Source: Halegenticoccus soli
GTDB taxonomy: Archaea > Halobacteriota > Halobacteria > Halobacteriales > Haloferacaceae
NCBI RefSeq assembly: GCF_002844195.1
Contig: NZ_PEND01000011.1
Location: 1-64,000, forward strand
Length of the DNA: 64,000 nucleotides
Direction of reading: 5' to 3'
The notes below the pieces were generated by a model. The model ran no database searches. It was given only the letters and a program-made list of their open reading frames with translations, and was not told the origin of the DNA. The position numbers and the translations under genes were made by a program. Of the stretch, positions 1 to 9,002 are shown piece after piece (within the stretch, counting starts at the first letter, position 1; each line of letters opens with the position of its first letter).

Positions 1-2
1 CG

Positions 3-1118
3 ATCGAGGCCGCCTGGAACGACGCGCAGGACGGCGACAAGGTCTACGTCCACTCGTCGTACGACGCCCAGGAGGCGGGCGAGCAGTTCCCGATCGTCCT
101 CGACAACCGGGTCAAGGAAGTCACGCTGACCGGCGGTCACCCGTCGGGGACGGTGATCGACGCGGACGACGCCGACGCGAACGTGATCGAGGTCATCGGC
201 CGGGGTCAGAGCGACTACCGCAACAACCCGATCGTCCAGAACCTCAAGATCACGGGCGGGAACGTCGGCCTGCGGATCCGCGCGGCCCCCTACTCGATGT
301 ACCAGAACCTCATCCTGTACCAGACGGGGTCCCACGGGGTGCAGATCGACGATTTCACGTCCGAGGACGGCCTCGACAAGAACACGTTCGGCGTCAACTT
401 CCGGTACTGCGTCGCGTGGGGCTGCGACGGCAACGGCTTCCGTCTGGAGACCGCCGCCGCCCCGAACAGCACGACGTTCTACGGCTGTCACGCCATGTTC
501 AACGGGCGGTACGGGAACAGCACCTACCCCGGCGTTCAGATGCGCGGGTTCGCGACGCGGTGGCACGGCGGTACCATCCAGGGCAACGGCGGCTTCGGCG
601 TCGACGCCCGCGGCGGATCGGCGCAGAGCATCTACGGCGCGTACTTCGAAGGAAACGGCGCGAGACGACAGTACCCGAGCGACGTCTACCTCTCCGGAAC
701 GGCGGTCGGACACGCGATCGAGGCGTGTTACTTCCAGGGGGCGTTCTTCAGGGATCCGCCGAACGGCCGGTCCCAGGAGTACCGCGCGATCGTCGTCTCC
801 GGCGCGCCGAACGTGTCGATCAAGAACTCGACGTACCGGAACTACGAGGACGCGTTCGTCCTCGTCCGGGACGCCCGCGACGTCGACGTCCACGAAGCGT
901 CGCACGTCGGACTCGACGACACCGCCTTCCTCAGCACGTCGGGAGCGCTGCGGCTGCGGAGCGACGGTGTCGTCCTGGAAACCGATCTGCGCGACGTATC
1001 GGGCGTCTATCGGGGCGATCTCGGGATCCACGACGGGTCGGGCGACGCCCTGTGGGGGCTCGCCATCTGGAACGGTCGGAACTGGATCAGCGTCATGGAT
1101 CCGACCGTGATCGAGTGA
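3..1118 (+). CDS. Right-handed parallel beta-helix protein (5' partial)
   Basis: The reading frame is open from the first full codon at position 3, so the gene begins outside the window; 371 residues are visible and an internal GTG at 153 is not the start. The sequence shows short beta-strand-rich repeats with G-N-G turns typical of pectate-lyase-like right-handed beta-helix proteins. These are usually exported polysaccharide-binding or polysaccharide-cleaving proteins. No catalytic residues can be named. An exported glycan-related role is inferred from the fold and from another beta-helix protein plus glycosyltransferases further along. It has no obvious operon partner downstream. Confidence 0.75.
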   Translation: MEAAWNDAQDGDKVYVHSSYDAQEAGEQFPIVLDNRVKEVTLTGGHPSGTVIDADDADANVIEVIGRGQSDYRNNPIVQNLKITGGNVGLRIRAAPYSMYQNLILYQTGSHGVQIDDFTSEDGLDKNTFGVNFRYCVAWGCDGNGFRLETAAAPNSTTFYGCHAMFNGRYGNSTYPGVQMRGFATRWHGGTIQGNGGFGVDARGGSAQSIYGAYFEGNGARRQYPSDVYLSGTAVGHAIEACYFQGAFFRDPPNGRSQEYRAIVVSGAPNVSIKNSTYRNYEDAFVLVRDARDVDVHEASHVGLDDTAFLSTSGALRLRSDGVVLETDLRDVSGVYRGDLGIHDGSGDALWGLAIWNGRNWISVMDPTVIE

Positions 1119-1337
1119 GGTGCCGGCGCCCGGTTTCGAAAGCGCGTCGCCCGCGCCGAGCGAGCTAGCGCGACGGCGGAGACCTCGGTTGACTCGCCGG
1201 TTGCCGTCCGGCACGGGGCAGAAACAGTATCGATATCCGTCAATCACCCGGATATGTACCAGATAATATATATGGGGGCAGTTCTTTCGGAGTACTGGTA
1301 AGTACTCGTGAAATTCAGAACGATAGGGTAGTTTCGA

Positions 1338-1664
1338 ATGACTGGGGGGTTGAATTCGGACCGACGAGGCGGGGGGCTCACGTACGATCAGCGGACGGAG
1401 ACGTACTCGTTGCAGCACGACTGGCACGGAGACCGGTCGGTCAGTTCGGCGGTCGTCTGGATGGTCGCGGAGATCGAGGGCGTCGATCCGATCGAACTCA
1501 ATCCGCTGCACGACTGCGTCGATCCGGACGCGCTGGATCGGCTGTTGGCCCCGACGAGGGGCGGTACGCGCCGCACCGGGGCGCACGTCTCGTTCATCTA
1601 CAGCGGCTACCACGTGACCGTTTACGGCGACGGGGAGATCGCCGTCAGCCACCTCCGCGACTGA
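1338..1664 (+). CDS. HalOD1 output-domain protein
   Basis: This 108-residue protein matches the haloarchaeal HalOD1 domain. It has an S-V-S-x-A-V-V segment near residue 35, an E-G-V-D-P-x-E-L stretch, then L-x-D-x-x-D-P-D-A-L-D, and ends in a strand reading V-S-F-x-Y-x-G-Y-x-V-T-V. HalOD1 occurs alone or as an output module in haloarchaeal signalling proteins; its biochemical role is not known. An AT-rich TATA-like stretch lies at 1264-1275. It stands alone and converges on the small gene at 1717-1923. Confidence 0.8.
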   Translation: MTGGLNSDRRGGGLTYDQRTETYSLQHDWHGDRSVSSAVVWMVAEIEGVDPIELNPLHDCVDPDALDRLLAPTRGGTRRTGAHVSFIYSGYHVTVYGDGEIAVSHLRD

Positions 1665-1716
1665 GGCCGCGCGAACGCGCCGGTCCGGGCGCCCGCGGCG
1701 CGTCCCCGACGGTCGG

Positions 1717-1923
1717 CTAGCGAATCCGTTCTAACGGAACGTACCAGCCCGCCTCGGCCGACACCCAGTGAGTTCCTCCCTTCTTCGTCGGGTCGAAGAC
1801 GATCACCTCGTCCGGTTCGAACGTCCCGTCGATGTCAGAGGCCGGCGAGCCGAAGGTGTACCGCAGGGTGAACCGCGGCCACTCGTCGGTCGAGGCCGGC
1901 CCTTGCGCCGGGTCGGTGCTCAC
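1717..1923 (-). CDS. Small acidic haloarchaeal protein (DUF7511-like)
   Basis: This 68-residue protein ends with the pattern T-x-W-V-S-A-x-x-x-x-Y-V-x-L-x-x-I-R. That ending and the general layout resemble small haloarchaeal proteins grouped as DUF7511; I make the family call from memory and hold it loosely. A clear homologue lies at 55037-55249 (shared W-P-x-F-T-L, F-x-P-D-E-V, W-[VI]-S and Y-V). No catalytic motif is visible and the function is unknown. Confidence 0.6.
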   Translation of the reverse strand: MSTDPAQGPASTDEWPRFTLRYTFGSPASDIDGTFEPDEVIVFDPTKKGGTHWVSAEAGWYVPLERIR

Positions 1924-2119
1924 CCGCGTTCCCCTCCCCGAACGCCGCGTCCTGGTTCGCTCATGGCCCGATCGTCACCTGCACCGTTTCCACAGTCTCA
2001 TCTCCTTGTCGCCTCCCGGTCGGCCGTTTCTGTCCGACCCACATATATACAAACTAACCGACACGTGATGCGAGGGGCTTACCCGGGGGTAAGCGTCGGA
2101 GCCGTCGGCCCTCCGCCGC

Positions 2120-2320
2120 GTTGGGATCGGCCTGAAACGGCGCAAGAAAGAGGGAGAGTCGTTCTCCGACACCGTCGATCGGCTCACCGACGAGCGATCG
2201 CTCCTCGATCCGGTCGGACTGCTCGCCGAAGACGACGTCGACGAGATCGAGGCGGAACTCGCCGACCGATACGAGGGGTACGGTCGGACTCTCCGACGGG
2301 AGTGGGGCGACGGCGCGTGA
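2120..2320 (+). pseudogene. VapB-like antitoxin, N-terminus damaged
   Basis: The frame ending at the TGA at 2318-2320 encodes a segment typical of haloarchaeal VapB antitoxins: K-R-R-K-x-E-G-E-S-F-S-D-T-V-D-R-L, then S-L-L-D, then an acidic helix. The stop overlaps the GTG of the downstream toxin, as expected for an antitoxin-toxin pair. The N-terminal strand of the ribbon-helix-helix domain is missing. The frame is closed by TAA at 2090-2092 and contains no ATG or GTG before the conserved part. A TATA-like stretch at 2041-2050 and an ATG at 2068 lie in other frames. The gene therefore looks frameshifted or truncated at its start. Confidence 0.55.
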
Positions 2321-2712
2321 TCCTCGATACGACGGTCATCTTCGATCTCCTGAAAGGTGAGATGACTGCCGTCGCGGCGGTCGAGCGCGCAGAGAACCGA
2401 CGAACGCCGATCCGGCTCTCTGCGATGACTCTCTACGAGATCTACGGGGGAATCGGCTACGGTACCGACGCAGCGGACGAAAAGCGCGAAATCGAAGCGA
2501 TCGTCGGATCCAAGGAGATCTACGACGTATCGCGGAAAATCACGCGGAAAGCCGGCCGCCTCGCCGGCGAGCTCGCACGGAGGGGAGAGCCACTCGACGA
2601 CGTCGGCGACGAAGTCGTCGGAGCGACGGGCGTCGTCCACGAGGAGCCGGTCTTGACGCGAAACGTCTCCCGTTTCGAGCGTACTCCCGGGCTCGAGGTC
2701 GAATCGTACTGA
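2317..2712 (+). CDS. PIN-domain ribonuclease toxin, VapC family
   Basis: This 131-residue PIN-domain protein starts with V-I-L-D-T-T-V-I-F-D-L-L, carrying the first catalytic aspartate. It has the conserved glutamate in T-L-Y-E-I and a C-terminal L-T-R-N-V-x-x-F segment. VapC toxins cleave RNA (often tRNA) and are held inactive by VapB. The GTG start at 2317 is chosen because it overlaps the stop of the antitoxin frame (GTGA) and gives the normal PIN length. The antitoxin appears damaged, so the pair may be non-functional or may rely on another antitoxin. Confidence 0.75.
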   Translation: MILDTTVIFDLLKGEMTAVAAVERAENRRTPIRLSAMTLYEIYGGIGYGTDAADEKREIEAIVGSKEIYDVSRKITRKAGRLAGELARRGEPLDDVGDEVVGATGVVHEEPVLTRNVSRFERTPGLEVESY

Positions 2713-2799
2713 GGAGGCACCTCACGCGCGAAGAAGGGCGTCCTACTCGCGGTTCGGCTTCTCGCGTCCGGGGAATCGCCGTAACGGCCTCCGAGAAGT

Positions 2800-4425
2800 T
2801 CACTCCAGGTAGCCGAGGTCGGCGAGGCGGTCCTGCACCCCGTCGTCCGCCAGCGAGTCCGCCTCCTCGTGTTCGTACGGATCGTACTCGCGCGCGCCCG
2901 CGTCGGCCACGACGGGCAGCGACCGTCCGTCCATCCGGTCGCTGTAGGGGATTCCGAGGGCGGACATGATCGTCGGCGCGACGTCGAACAGGTGCGCGCC
3001 CTCCAGGGCCGCACTCCGGTCGATGTCGACGCCCTTCGCCGCGAACACCCCGTCGAGCTTGTGGTTCCACGGTTCGGTCGGCGGGGCGAAGTACCCGTCG
3101 AGCACCTGCGCGGAGAGGAACTGCTCGAAGTCGTTCGGGACCGTGACGATGTCGACCGCCTTCTCGACGTACGGGCCGTGGAAGTACTCCTCGCGCGGCG
3201 CGACATCCTCGAACATGGGGTCGCCGTCGGGCGTCGACACGCCGCGGAGGTACTCGATGAGGTCCGCGCGGACCGAGTCGTACTCCTCCGCCGGGACGAC
3301 GCCGTTCGGCTCTCTCCCTTCGAGGTTGATCCGGATCCCGAGCTCGGTTCGGGCCCGCATGTACGCCTTCGAACTGGGGAAGTCGACCTGTTCGTTCGCG
3401 GTCCGGGTGACGTTCCTCGGCGCGTACCGTCGGGCGACCCCGTCGAGACCGACCGTTTTCAGCCCCTTGCCGACGCGTTCGGCGGTGAGGCCGAACTTCG
3501 CGGCGTAGGCGGCGATGCGCTCGACGGTGCTCGGCTCCCACGTCTCCTCGTGGTGCCCCTCGCGGAGCTGGTTGCGGATGGGGTTCCACGACGGCATTCC
3601 CTTGCCGCCCTTCCTGGTTTCGACGTACCCCTTATCGCGGAGGTACTCGTTGATGCGGAACTCGTACTTCTCGTACGGCCCCATCCCGTGGTCGCTCGCG
3701 ATGAACACCCGCTTCGGGTCGGCCTCCTCCAGGATCTTCCCGATCTCCTCGTCGGTCACCCGGTAGACGCGTTCGACCTTCTCGGCGTCGCCGGCGAACT
3801 CGTGGAACACCGTGTCCGTCTTCTGGAACTGCACGAACCCGAAGTCGGGCCGGTGTTTGTCGGCGAGGTATCGGAACGCCCCGCCGCGCATCCGGACCAG
3901 CCGGCAGTACTCGTCCATCTTCTCGTCGTCCGTCACCTTGTCGTCCCCGCGGGAGTAGGCGGGGTAGACGCGGTACTCGCCGAGTTCGCGCTTGAGTTCG
4001 TCCAACGTGCCCTCGGGGTGACAGACCGGGTTCTCCGGCCCGATGAACCCCGGAACGATCGCCCCGTCGATCTCGTCGGGGGGGTGCGTCACCGGAACGT
4101 TCACGACGACGCTCGACATGCCGTGCTCGTCGAGCAGCTCCCAGATGGCGTGTTCTCTCACGTCGTCCGCGGTGACGACGCTCCAGTCGTAGCCATCGAA
4201 GTCTACGAAGCCGTAGACGCCGTGTTTGCCCGGATTGACGCCCGTGTACATCGACGGCCACGCGCTCGGCGTCCACGGCGGGATCTGCGACTCCAGCGGG
4301 CCGCAGACGCCGCCCTCGCAGATCTCTTTGATGTTCGGGATCGCGTCCTTCTCGTACAGCCGTTCGAACACCGGCAGACAACCGGCGTCGATACCGATGA
4401 GGAGTGCCTCCATTCGTTCGCTCAC
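2800..4425 (-). CDS. Alkaline-phosphatase-superfamily phosphodiesterase
   Basis: This 541-residue protein belongs to the type I phosphodiesterase/nucleotide pyrophosphatase branch of the alkaline phosphatase superfamily. Visible metal and catalytic elements are D12 (G-I-D-A-G), T52 as candidate nucleophile in T-P-S-A-W-P-S, D204/H208 in K-T-D-T-V-F-H and D245/H246 in S-D-H-G-M. There is no signal peptide or membrane segment, so it is probably cytoplasmic. Such proteins are frequent in haloarchaeal surface-glycan clusters, where they may hydrolyse phosphodiester-linked sugar intermediates; the substrate is not known. The start is GTG at 4425, with an ATG four codons downstream as alternative. 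Confidence 0.8.
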   Translation of the reverse strand: MSERMEALLIGIDAGCLPVFERLYEKDAIPNIKEICEGGVCGPLESQIPPWTPSAWPSMYTGVNPGKHGVYGFVDFDGYDWSVVTADDVREHAIWELLDEHGMSSVVVNVPVTHPPDEIDGAIVPGFIGPENPVCHPEGTLDELKRELGEYRVYPAYSRGDDKVTDDEKMDEYCRLVRMRGGAFRYLADKHRPDFGFVQFQKTDTVFHEFAGDAEKVERVYRVTDEEIGKILEEADPKRVFIASDHGMGPYEKYEFRINEYLRDKGYVETRKGGKGMPSWNPIRNQLREGHHEETWEPSTVERIAAYAAKFGLTAERVGKGLKTVGLDGVARRYAPRNVTRTANEQVDFPSSKAYMRARTELGIRINLEGREPNGVVPAEEYDSVRADLIEYLRGVSTPDGDPMFEDVAPREEYFHGPYVEKAVDIVTVPNDFEQFLSAQVLDGYFAPPTEPWNHKLDGVFAAKGVDIDRSAALEGAHLFDVAPTIMSALGIPYSDRMDGRSLPVVADAGAREYDPYEHEEADSLADDGVQDRLADLGYLE

Positions 4426-4760
4426 GCCGACTCACCTGCCTCTCTCGGTCGCCACCCGACAGTCGGCTTCGGCGTCACGCACCACAACAGTAGCCCAGCT
4501 GGAGCGTGAACGTACCTGCTGTCCCTCCGCGCTCATCGAGTCCGAATTTACCTTCCCCTTCATTTTGTTATGACCCTGTTAATCGACGGTACCGTTTGTT
4601 TCGGAACCGGCGAACGTTCAAACTGATTGACCGGAACGTCCGCGCCGCTCGACCGCACCGCTCTTTCCGCTCCCCGACGGGAGGCGCTGCTTCTCGCCTT
4701 CGTGATCCGCAGCCGTTCTCGCATTTCCGGCGCGTTCGCCGTCGGAGCGTCCGCGGGCAT
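4426..4760. other. Gene-free stretch with one promoter-like site
   Basis: I see no convincing gene here. On the minus strand, 4561-4583 reads TTAACAGGGTC followed by ATAACAAAATG. This matches the TTA-11 bp-ATAAnAA arrangement seen before several other genes, so it is the likely promoter of the phosphodiesterase gene, with a leader of about 110 bases. The remainder is mostly GC-rich sequence with no repeats that I can recognise. Confidence 0.4.
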
Positions 4761-6710
4761 CTAGCTCGCCCCCGCGCTCGTGCAGAGGCGCACGTCGCCG
4801 TTGTTGTACGTCACGTCGCGCGGGCCGCCGCACAGCTGCTCTTCGGTGACCGCGGGCGTAGTGGCCGGTCCGCTCGGGTTCCTGAAGTACGCCGCGCCTT
4901 TGCCCTGGTACTCCCGGTAGATGACCGTCTCGTTGACCGCCGTTCCGTTGTCGAGCATCGCCGGTCTCACGTTCTCGTCCTGCCAGCGCTCGTACACCGT
5001 GTGGTAGGGGTGGTCGGTGTTCATCCGCTCGCCTTCCTCCTGCACCGTGATGTCGCTGATCGTCTGCGCGCCGGTCAGCTCGGCGTCGGTGTAGCTGTAG
5101 CGCGTCTGCGTGTGCTCGAACGGCGGGCTGTCGAGCGTTCCGTGGCTCGCCAGCACGGACACGGTCGGGAACGCGATGATGAACACGAGCAGCAGCACGA
5201 CCGTGCCGCGAGGCGTGAGGTTTCTGACGAGGAACGCGAGCCCCAGCGCCGCGATGACCGCCATCGGGGCGGCGAGGAACGCGAACCACCTGCCGGGGAG
5301 GAACGTCTCGATGCCGAAGAGCGGGAACCCGAACACGAACACGAGCATCACCACGGTCGCGACGACGCCGGTGAACGTCGCGTGCGAGGCGTTCTCCCGC
5401 CGGAGGATGTAGATGCTGCCGACGATGGTGAAAAGCAGCAGGACCAGAAAGCCAGTCACGTCGATGTACGTGACGAGCTGCTCCACGAGCGTCGGCGCGG
5501 CCTCGGCTCCGACCGCGCTGCCCTCGCCGACGCCGCTGCCGAAGCCCCCGCTCTCCGTGACCGTCGTCACGAAGTAGCTGAAGATCGTCGAGAGGAACGT
5601 CCCGCCCTGGTATGGGGTCAGCGACCACATGAAGGTGATCAGCCCGAGGTCGAACGCCAGGAGTCCCGAGAGATTCACCGTGTCCTGGGAGTTGAACTCG
5701 AACGGACTCGAAAGCCGGGGGTTGAACAGCCCGAAGCTGAGCGCGAACTGCGCGAGCAGGCCGGCGCCCGTGAACACGAGCATGATGAACGCCGACACCT
5801 GGTGCGTGAGGATCGTCCCGACGCTGAAAAACACCACCAGCGCGAAGTCGCGGAACTTGTAGTCCAGGTGGAGCACCCGCGTCAGGCTGTAGAGAATCCC
5901 GAGAAAGAACACGAGCCCGAGGCTCGTCGGGATGATGTGGATCCCCCACTCGACGACGTGGCCGGCGATCGAGTAGACCGCGGCCGCGAACACCGCCCAG
6001 CGGAGGCCGACGAAGTACCGCGCGGTGGCGTACACGAAGATCACGGACAGCGGCATCGCGACGCCGAGAGACAGGTACAACGCCTGCCGGACCGGCACGT
6101 CGAGAAGCAGGCTCGCGCCCACGACGAGCAGGTGGTACAGCGGCGACGCGTAGTACTTCCGGTGGGAGATGGGTTCGAGCGACCCCTGCTCTAAGATCGC
6201 CGCCGACCACGTCGGCGTGTGCGTCCAGATGTCGATACCGATGTAGCCGGGCGTCGTCGTCAGCGCCGCGAAACGGACGACGAGTCCCAGAAGGACGATC
6301 TGCAACAGGAGAAGGGCGGGCGAGAACTCGCGCTCGTCGGTGAACAGTACCTGCGCGAGCAGGAGCATCCCCGTCGCCGCCGCCACGTCGTAGAACAGGA
6401 GCGTCCGCTCCCCCTGGATCGTCGCAAGGAGCGCCAGAAGCGCCATGCCGAACACCGTCACCGCGGGAAGCGCGAGCGCGATGTCCGGCCTGAGCGTCGC
6501 TAACGCCTGTCCCCGCTCGTTTCTGGACGCGAGGAGGTACAGGACCGACGCGATGCCGAGGACGATCGGCAGCGTCTGTATGTACACCTGCGAGAGGACG
6601 AATCGAAGCGGCAGCGTGACGAGCGCGATCAGGAGCACGAGTGTCGCGCCTATCACGTCTAACCGTCCGCTCCGCAGCATGCCCGTCACCGAGTTGGTCG
6701 TGTTGCTCAT
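4761..6710 (-). CDS. GT-C-type multi-spanning membrane glycosyltransferase-like protein
   Basis: This 649-residue protein has about a dozen hydrophobic segments in the N-terminal two thirds and a soluble C-terminal tail. The first large loop carries G-Y-I-G-I-D-I-W-T-H-T-P, with an acidic residue in the position used by GT-C (PMT/ArnT/STT3-like) enzymes, and further on K-Y-Y-A-S-P-L-Y-H-L. GT-C enzymes transfer sugars from polyprenyl-phosphate donors outside the membrane. The ATG at 6710 is chosen over an upstream ATG at 6824 because the extra 38 residues are arginine-rich, low-complexity and out of character. A GT2 polyprenyl-phosphate-sugar synthase candidate is its upstream neighbour, which fits donor supply. 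Confidence 0.75.
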   Translation of the reverse strand: MSNTTNSVTGMLRSGRLDVIGATLVLLIALVTLPLRFVLSQVYIQTLPIVLGIASVLYLLASRNERGQALATLRPDIALALPAVTVFGMALLALLATIQGERTLLFYDVAAATGMLLLAQVLFTDEREFSPALLLLQIVLLGLVVRFAALTTTPGYIGIDIWTHTPTWSAAILEQGSLEPISHRKYYASPLYHLLVVGASLLLDVPVRQALYLSLGVAMPLSVIFVYATARYFVGLRWAVFAAAVYSIAGHVVEWGIHIIPTSLGLVFFLGILYSLTRVLHLDYKFRDFALVVFFSVGTILTHQVSAFIMLVFTGAGLLAQFALSFGLFNPRLSSPFEFNSQDTVNLSGLLAFDLGLITFMWSLTPYQGGTFLSTIFSYFVTTVTESGGFGSGVGEGSAVGAEAAPTLVEQLVTYIDVTGFLVLLLFTIVGSIYILRRENASHATFTGVVATVVMLVFVFGFPLFGIETFLPGRWFAFLAAPMAVIAALGLAFLVRNLTPRGTVVLLLVFIIAFPTVSVLASHGTLDSPPFEHTQTRYSYTDAELTGAQTISDITVQEEGERMNTDHPYHTVYERWQDENVRPAMLDNGTAVNETVIYREYQGKGAAYFRNPSGPATTPAVTEEQLCGGPRDVTYNNGDVRLCTSAGAS

Positions 6711-6886
6711 ACCGGGGTGCCTCCGTTCAACGGCGGACCGTCGCCGTCTCGTTCGTCGTGCTGTCCGTCCTCGGCTCGTCCGTCGCGCCGTCCGACGCGA
6801 CCCCGTTCGTCGCATCGTCCGCACCCGCCTCGGCTGCCCGGACCGTCGCGGCGGGGGGCGCTTCCGAACGGCGCCGTGCCGTCCGC

Positions 6887-7972
6887 TCAGTCATCGCCTG
6901 CGGCCGCCAGCCGCTCCGGCCGCGCGTCGGCTTCCTCTCCGTCGGCGGTCGCGAACGCGTCGTCCGCCGCCGCGACGCCGTCGCGCTCGTCGTCGACCCG
7001 GACCTCCCGGTCGCGGTTCTCCTGCATGTCGAACACCATCGCGAAGAGCAGGAGCGAGACGCCGAGGAACAGCGACAGCAGCCAGCTGCCCGTCTCCTCG
7101 CGGCGCTTTCGCAGCGACGCGGCAATTCCGGCGAGGCTCAGCGCCGACACGCCCGCCCCGAAGTAGTAGAAGAACGCGAGGGGGTGGAAGTCGCGCACGA
7201 GGTACTTGCGGTTCAGCCGCCAGAGGAAGTTCCGAAGGAGCATCGCCGACACCTTCGGGATGTACTCGTCGTACTCGATGTGGCTCTTCCAGTCCTCCTC
7301 GTCGTAGACGCTCTCCGCCGAGTGGGCGACGTCCGCCACGCGGAGGTTCTCCGCGTTGAGTTTGACGAGCAGGTCGTTGCAGTACCCGTAGTACTCGTAC
7401 ATCCCCTCGACGTCGATCCGCTCCAGCGCCTCCCGGGAGATGACGGTGTACCCGTTCTGCGGATCGGCGATCTTCCAGTAGCCGCTGGCGATCTTCGTCA
7501 GAAGCGAGAGGACGGAGTTGCCGACGAGCCGGAAGCGCGGCATCGCTTCGAGATCGTCGCTTCGCATGAAGCGGTTGCCCTTCGCGTAGTCGGCCACCCC
7601 GTCGACGACGGGGTCGACGAACTTCGCGAGGACCTCCGGATCCATTTGTCCGTCCCCGCCCATGACGGCGGCGACGTCGATCCCGTCTTCGAGCGCCTGG
7701 AGGTAGCCCGTCTTGATCGCGCCCCCGACGCCGCGGTTCTCCTCGTGTTGGATCGGCACGATACACTCGTCGAACTCCGGCGCTTCGGGCGGATTCTCGG
7801 CGTTGTACGACGCCGCGTGCTCCCGTATCTCCCGCCACGTCCCGTCCGTCGAACCGTCGTCGACCACGTACACCCTGTCGACGAAGCCGGGCATGGTGTC
7901 GATGACTCCACCGACGTAGCCCTCCTCGTTGTACGCGGGCACGACGACGCCGATCGTGTTGTCTTTGTACAT
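6887..7972 (-). CDS. GT2 glycosyltransferase, dolichyl-phosphate sugar synthase-like
   Basis: This 361-residue family 2 glycosyltransferase begins M-Y-K-D-N-T-I-G-V-V-V-P-A-Y-N-E-E. It contains D-D-G-S-T-D-G-T, the metal-binding region M-G-G-D-G-Q-M-D-P and the D-P-Q-N-G-Y acceptor-loop motif typical of dolichyl-phosphate mannose/glucose synthases. Two hydrophobic segments near residues 265-310 are followed by an acidic tail. It would make a polyprenyl-phosphate sugar at the cytoplasmic face, probably for the GT-C protein encoded downstream on the same strand. It is preceded by the shared promoter signature at 8037-8058. Confidence 0.85.
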   Translation of the reverse strand: MYKDNTIGVVVPAYNEEGYVGGVIDTMPGFVDRVYVVDDGSTDGTWREIREHAASYNAENPPEAPEFDECIVPIQHEENRGVGGAIKTGYLQALEDGIDVAAVMGGDGQMDPEVLAKFVDPVVDGVADYAKGNRFMRSDDLEAMPRFRLVGNSVLSLLTKIASGYWKIADPQNGYTVISREALERIDVEGMYEYYGYCNDLLVKLNAENLRVADVAHSAESVYDEEDWKSHIEYDEYIPKVSAMLLRNFLWRLNRKYLVRDFHPLAFFYYFGAGVSALSLAGIAASLRKRREETGSWLLSLFLGVSLLLFAMVFDMQENRDREVRVDDERDGVAAADDAFATADGEEADARPERLAAAGDD

Positions 7973-8036
7973 CGTTGATCGCTCTCCGGGTCAATCGACC
8001 CGACTATCGCTCGTGCCGACTACTCCCCCCACAGTC

Positions 8037-8058
8037 GCTTTATAATACACCGCCTAAG
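8037..8058 (-). promoter_or_regulatory. Promoter of the shared TTA/ATAATAA class
   Basis: On the minus strand the site reads CTTAGGCGGTGT then ATTATAAAGC, with TTA exactly 11 bases before ATTATAA. It lies about 65 bases upstream of the GT2 start at 7972, leaving a leader of roughly 40 bases. The same spacing recurs before many other genes in the window. Confidence 0.55.
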
Positions 8059-8225
8059 CGGGCCGGATCGGAACTATGGTGTGTATAGTCGCCGCGTTCC
8101 CGGCCCCGTATTCGGGTTTTGTGCGAGTCGTTCGCAGGGCGACGGGAGGGCGGTGGGTATAAGAAGCGGCGTCGGCGGAACCCGCGGGCGCGAAGGACAA
8201 CCTTCTGAGACTCATCTATATTTAA

Positions 8226-8620
8226 GCAGAGAATCCCGGCCTTGAGGCCGGGCGGGAATGCGACTACCTACTGGACAACCGCCGTCAGTGGTCGGGGCGG
8301 AACTCGACCGGAAATATTTATCGTGCATGAGAGTGTCTCATGGGTTGACGCAGGCTGTCCTGTGTCGCGTGACACAACCGAACCACCTTCGTCCGGTTCC
8401 CCGCCGGATGACGCCTTGGGTGAGAGCCGTCCCGAAAAACCGGACGGCGATGACACGCTTGGCGATGGGAACACTCGTGACAGCGCCACAGGACGCCCAC
8501 GTGCCGAGGGAGGGACCCTCCCGTCTGAGGCCGTCGGAGAGGGTCCTGAAACCGGCCCGGCATGCTGGGTTCCTGCTGTGCAGGAAGCCCCGTCGTTTAC
8601 GGCGGGCGAGGATGTCACGA
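8226..8620 (+). mobile_element. IS200/IS605-type remnant, about 0.4 kb
   Basis: The left edge is a perfect hairpin (CCCGGCC-TTGA-GGCCGGG at 8235-8252). The right edge is an imperfect hairpin near 8588-8606 followed by GAGGATGTCAC, the characteristic right end of haloarchaeal IS605-group (IS1341-like) elements. No tnpA or tnpB gene is intact; the inside lacks the TnpB zinc-finger and catalytic motifs. It is best read as a deletion derivative that kept both ends and possibly the RNA-encoding right-end segment. A similar-sized relic lies at 57601-58043. Confidence 0.55.
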
Positions 8621-9002
8621 ACGTTCGCCGTTTCAGCTCCTCCGATCCGTCGCGTGGGTTGCAACCATTGTTGCTGCCTAAATAACGAAAATATAACATT
8701 CAATATTATAGAACAGTACCATTTCGGTAACTCGCCATCCTTACCTGCTGGTACCCCCGCAGATCAGACCCGAGATTGGCGACTCCAAGCGTCTGCGGCG
8801 AACGCAGACGCTCGCGGTGCGTCGCGGTGCGTCGACCAATTGAGGGGCGTCGATCGCGTTTACCACCGACGAGGCGGGTTTAGGATGCTCGTAAGGTGGG
8901 GTGAGGTAGTCCAGACCCCGCGGTTCCCTCGATCTCGTGGGCTTGTCACCTAGATGGCGAATACGAGATGATGCGTCGCCTCGACAACGGAGCGAATATC
9001 CG
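8621..9002. other. Gene-free stretch upstream of the HxlR regulator
   Basis: I find no protein-coding frame with haloarchaeal character. The first 80 bases are AT-rich (around 8680-8710, TATA-like), perhaps the flank of the insertion remnant. Around 8810-8835 there is a short imperfect tandem repeat of GGTGCGTCGC. Nothing else is recognisable. Confidence 0.3.

Noticed and set aside
416-1168. Long arginine-rich frame over the beta-helix gene
   Set aside because: It is a shadow of the true frame: arginine-rich composition and no family resemblance.
2869-4509. 546-codon plus-strand frame opposite the phosphodiesterase gene
   Set aside because: Antisense shadow produced by haloarchaeal codon bias; the minus-strand frame has clear catalytic motifs.
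7713-7919. Small plus-strand frame inside the GT2 gene
   Set aside because: Lies wholly antisense to a strongly supported glycosyltransferase and lacks its own promoter.
8242-8685. 147-codon frame across the IS605-type remnant
   Set aside because: Runs through both element ends, has no TnpB catalytic or zinc motifs, and its composition fits non-coding DNA.
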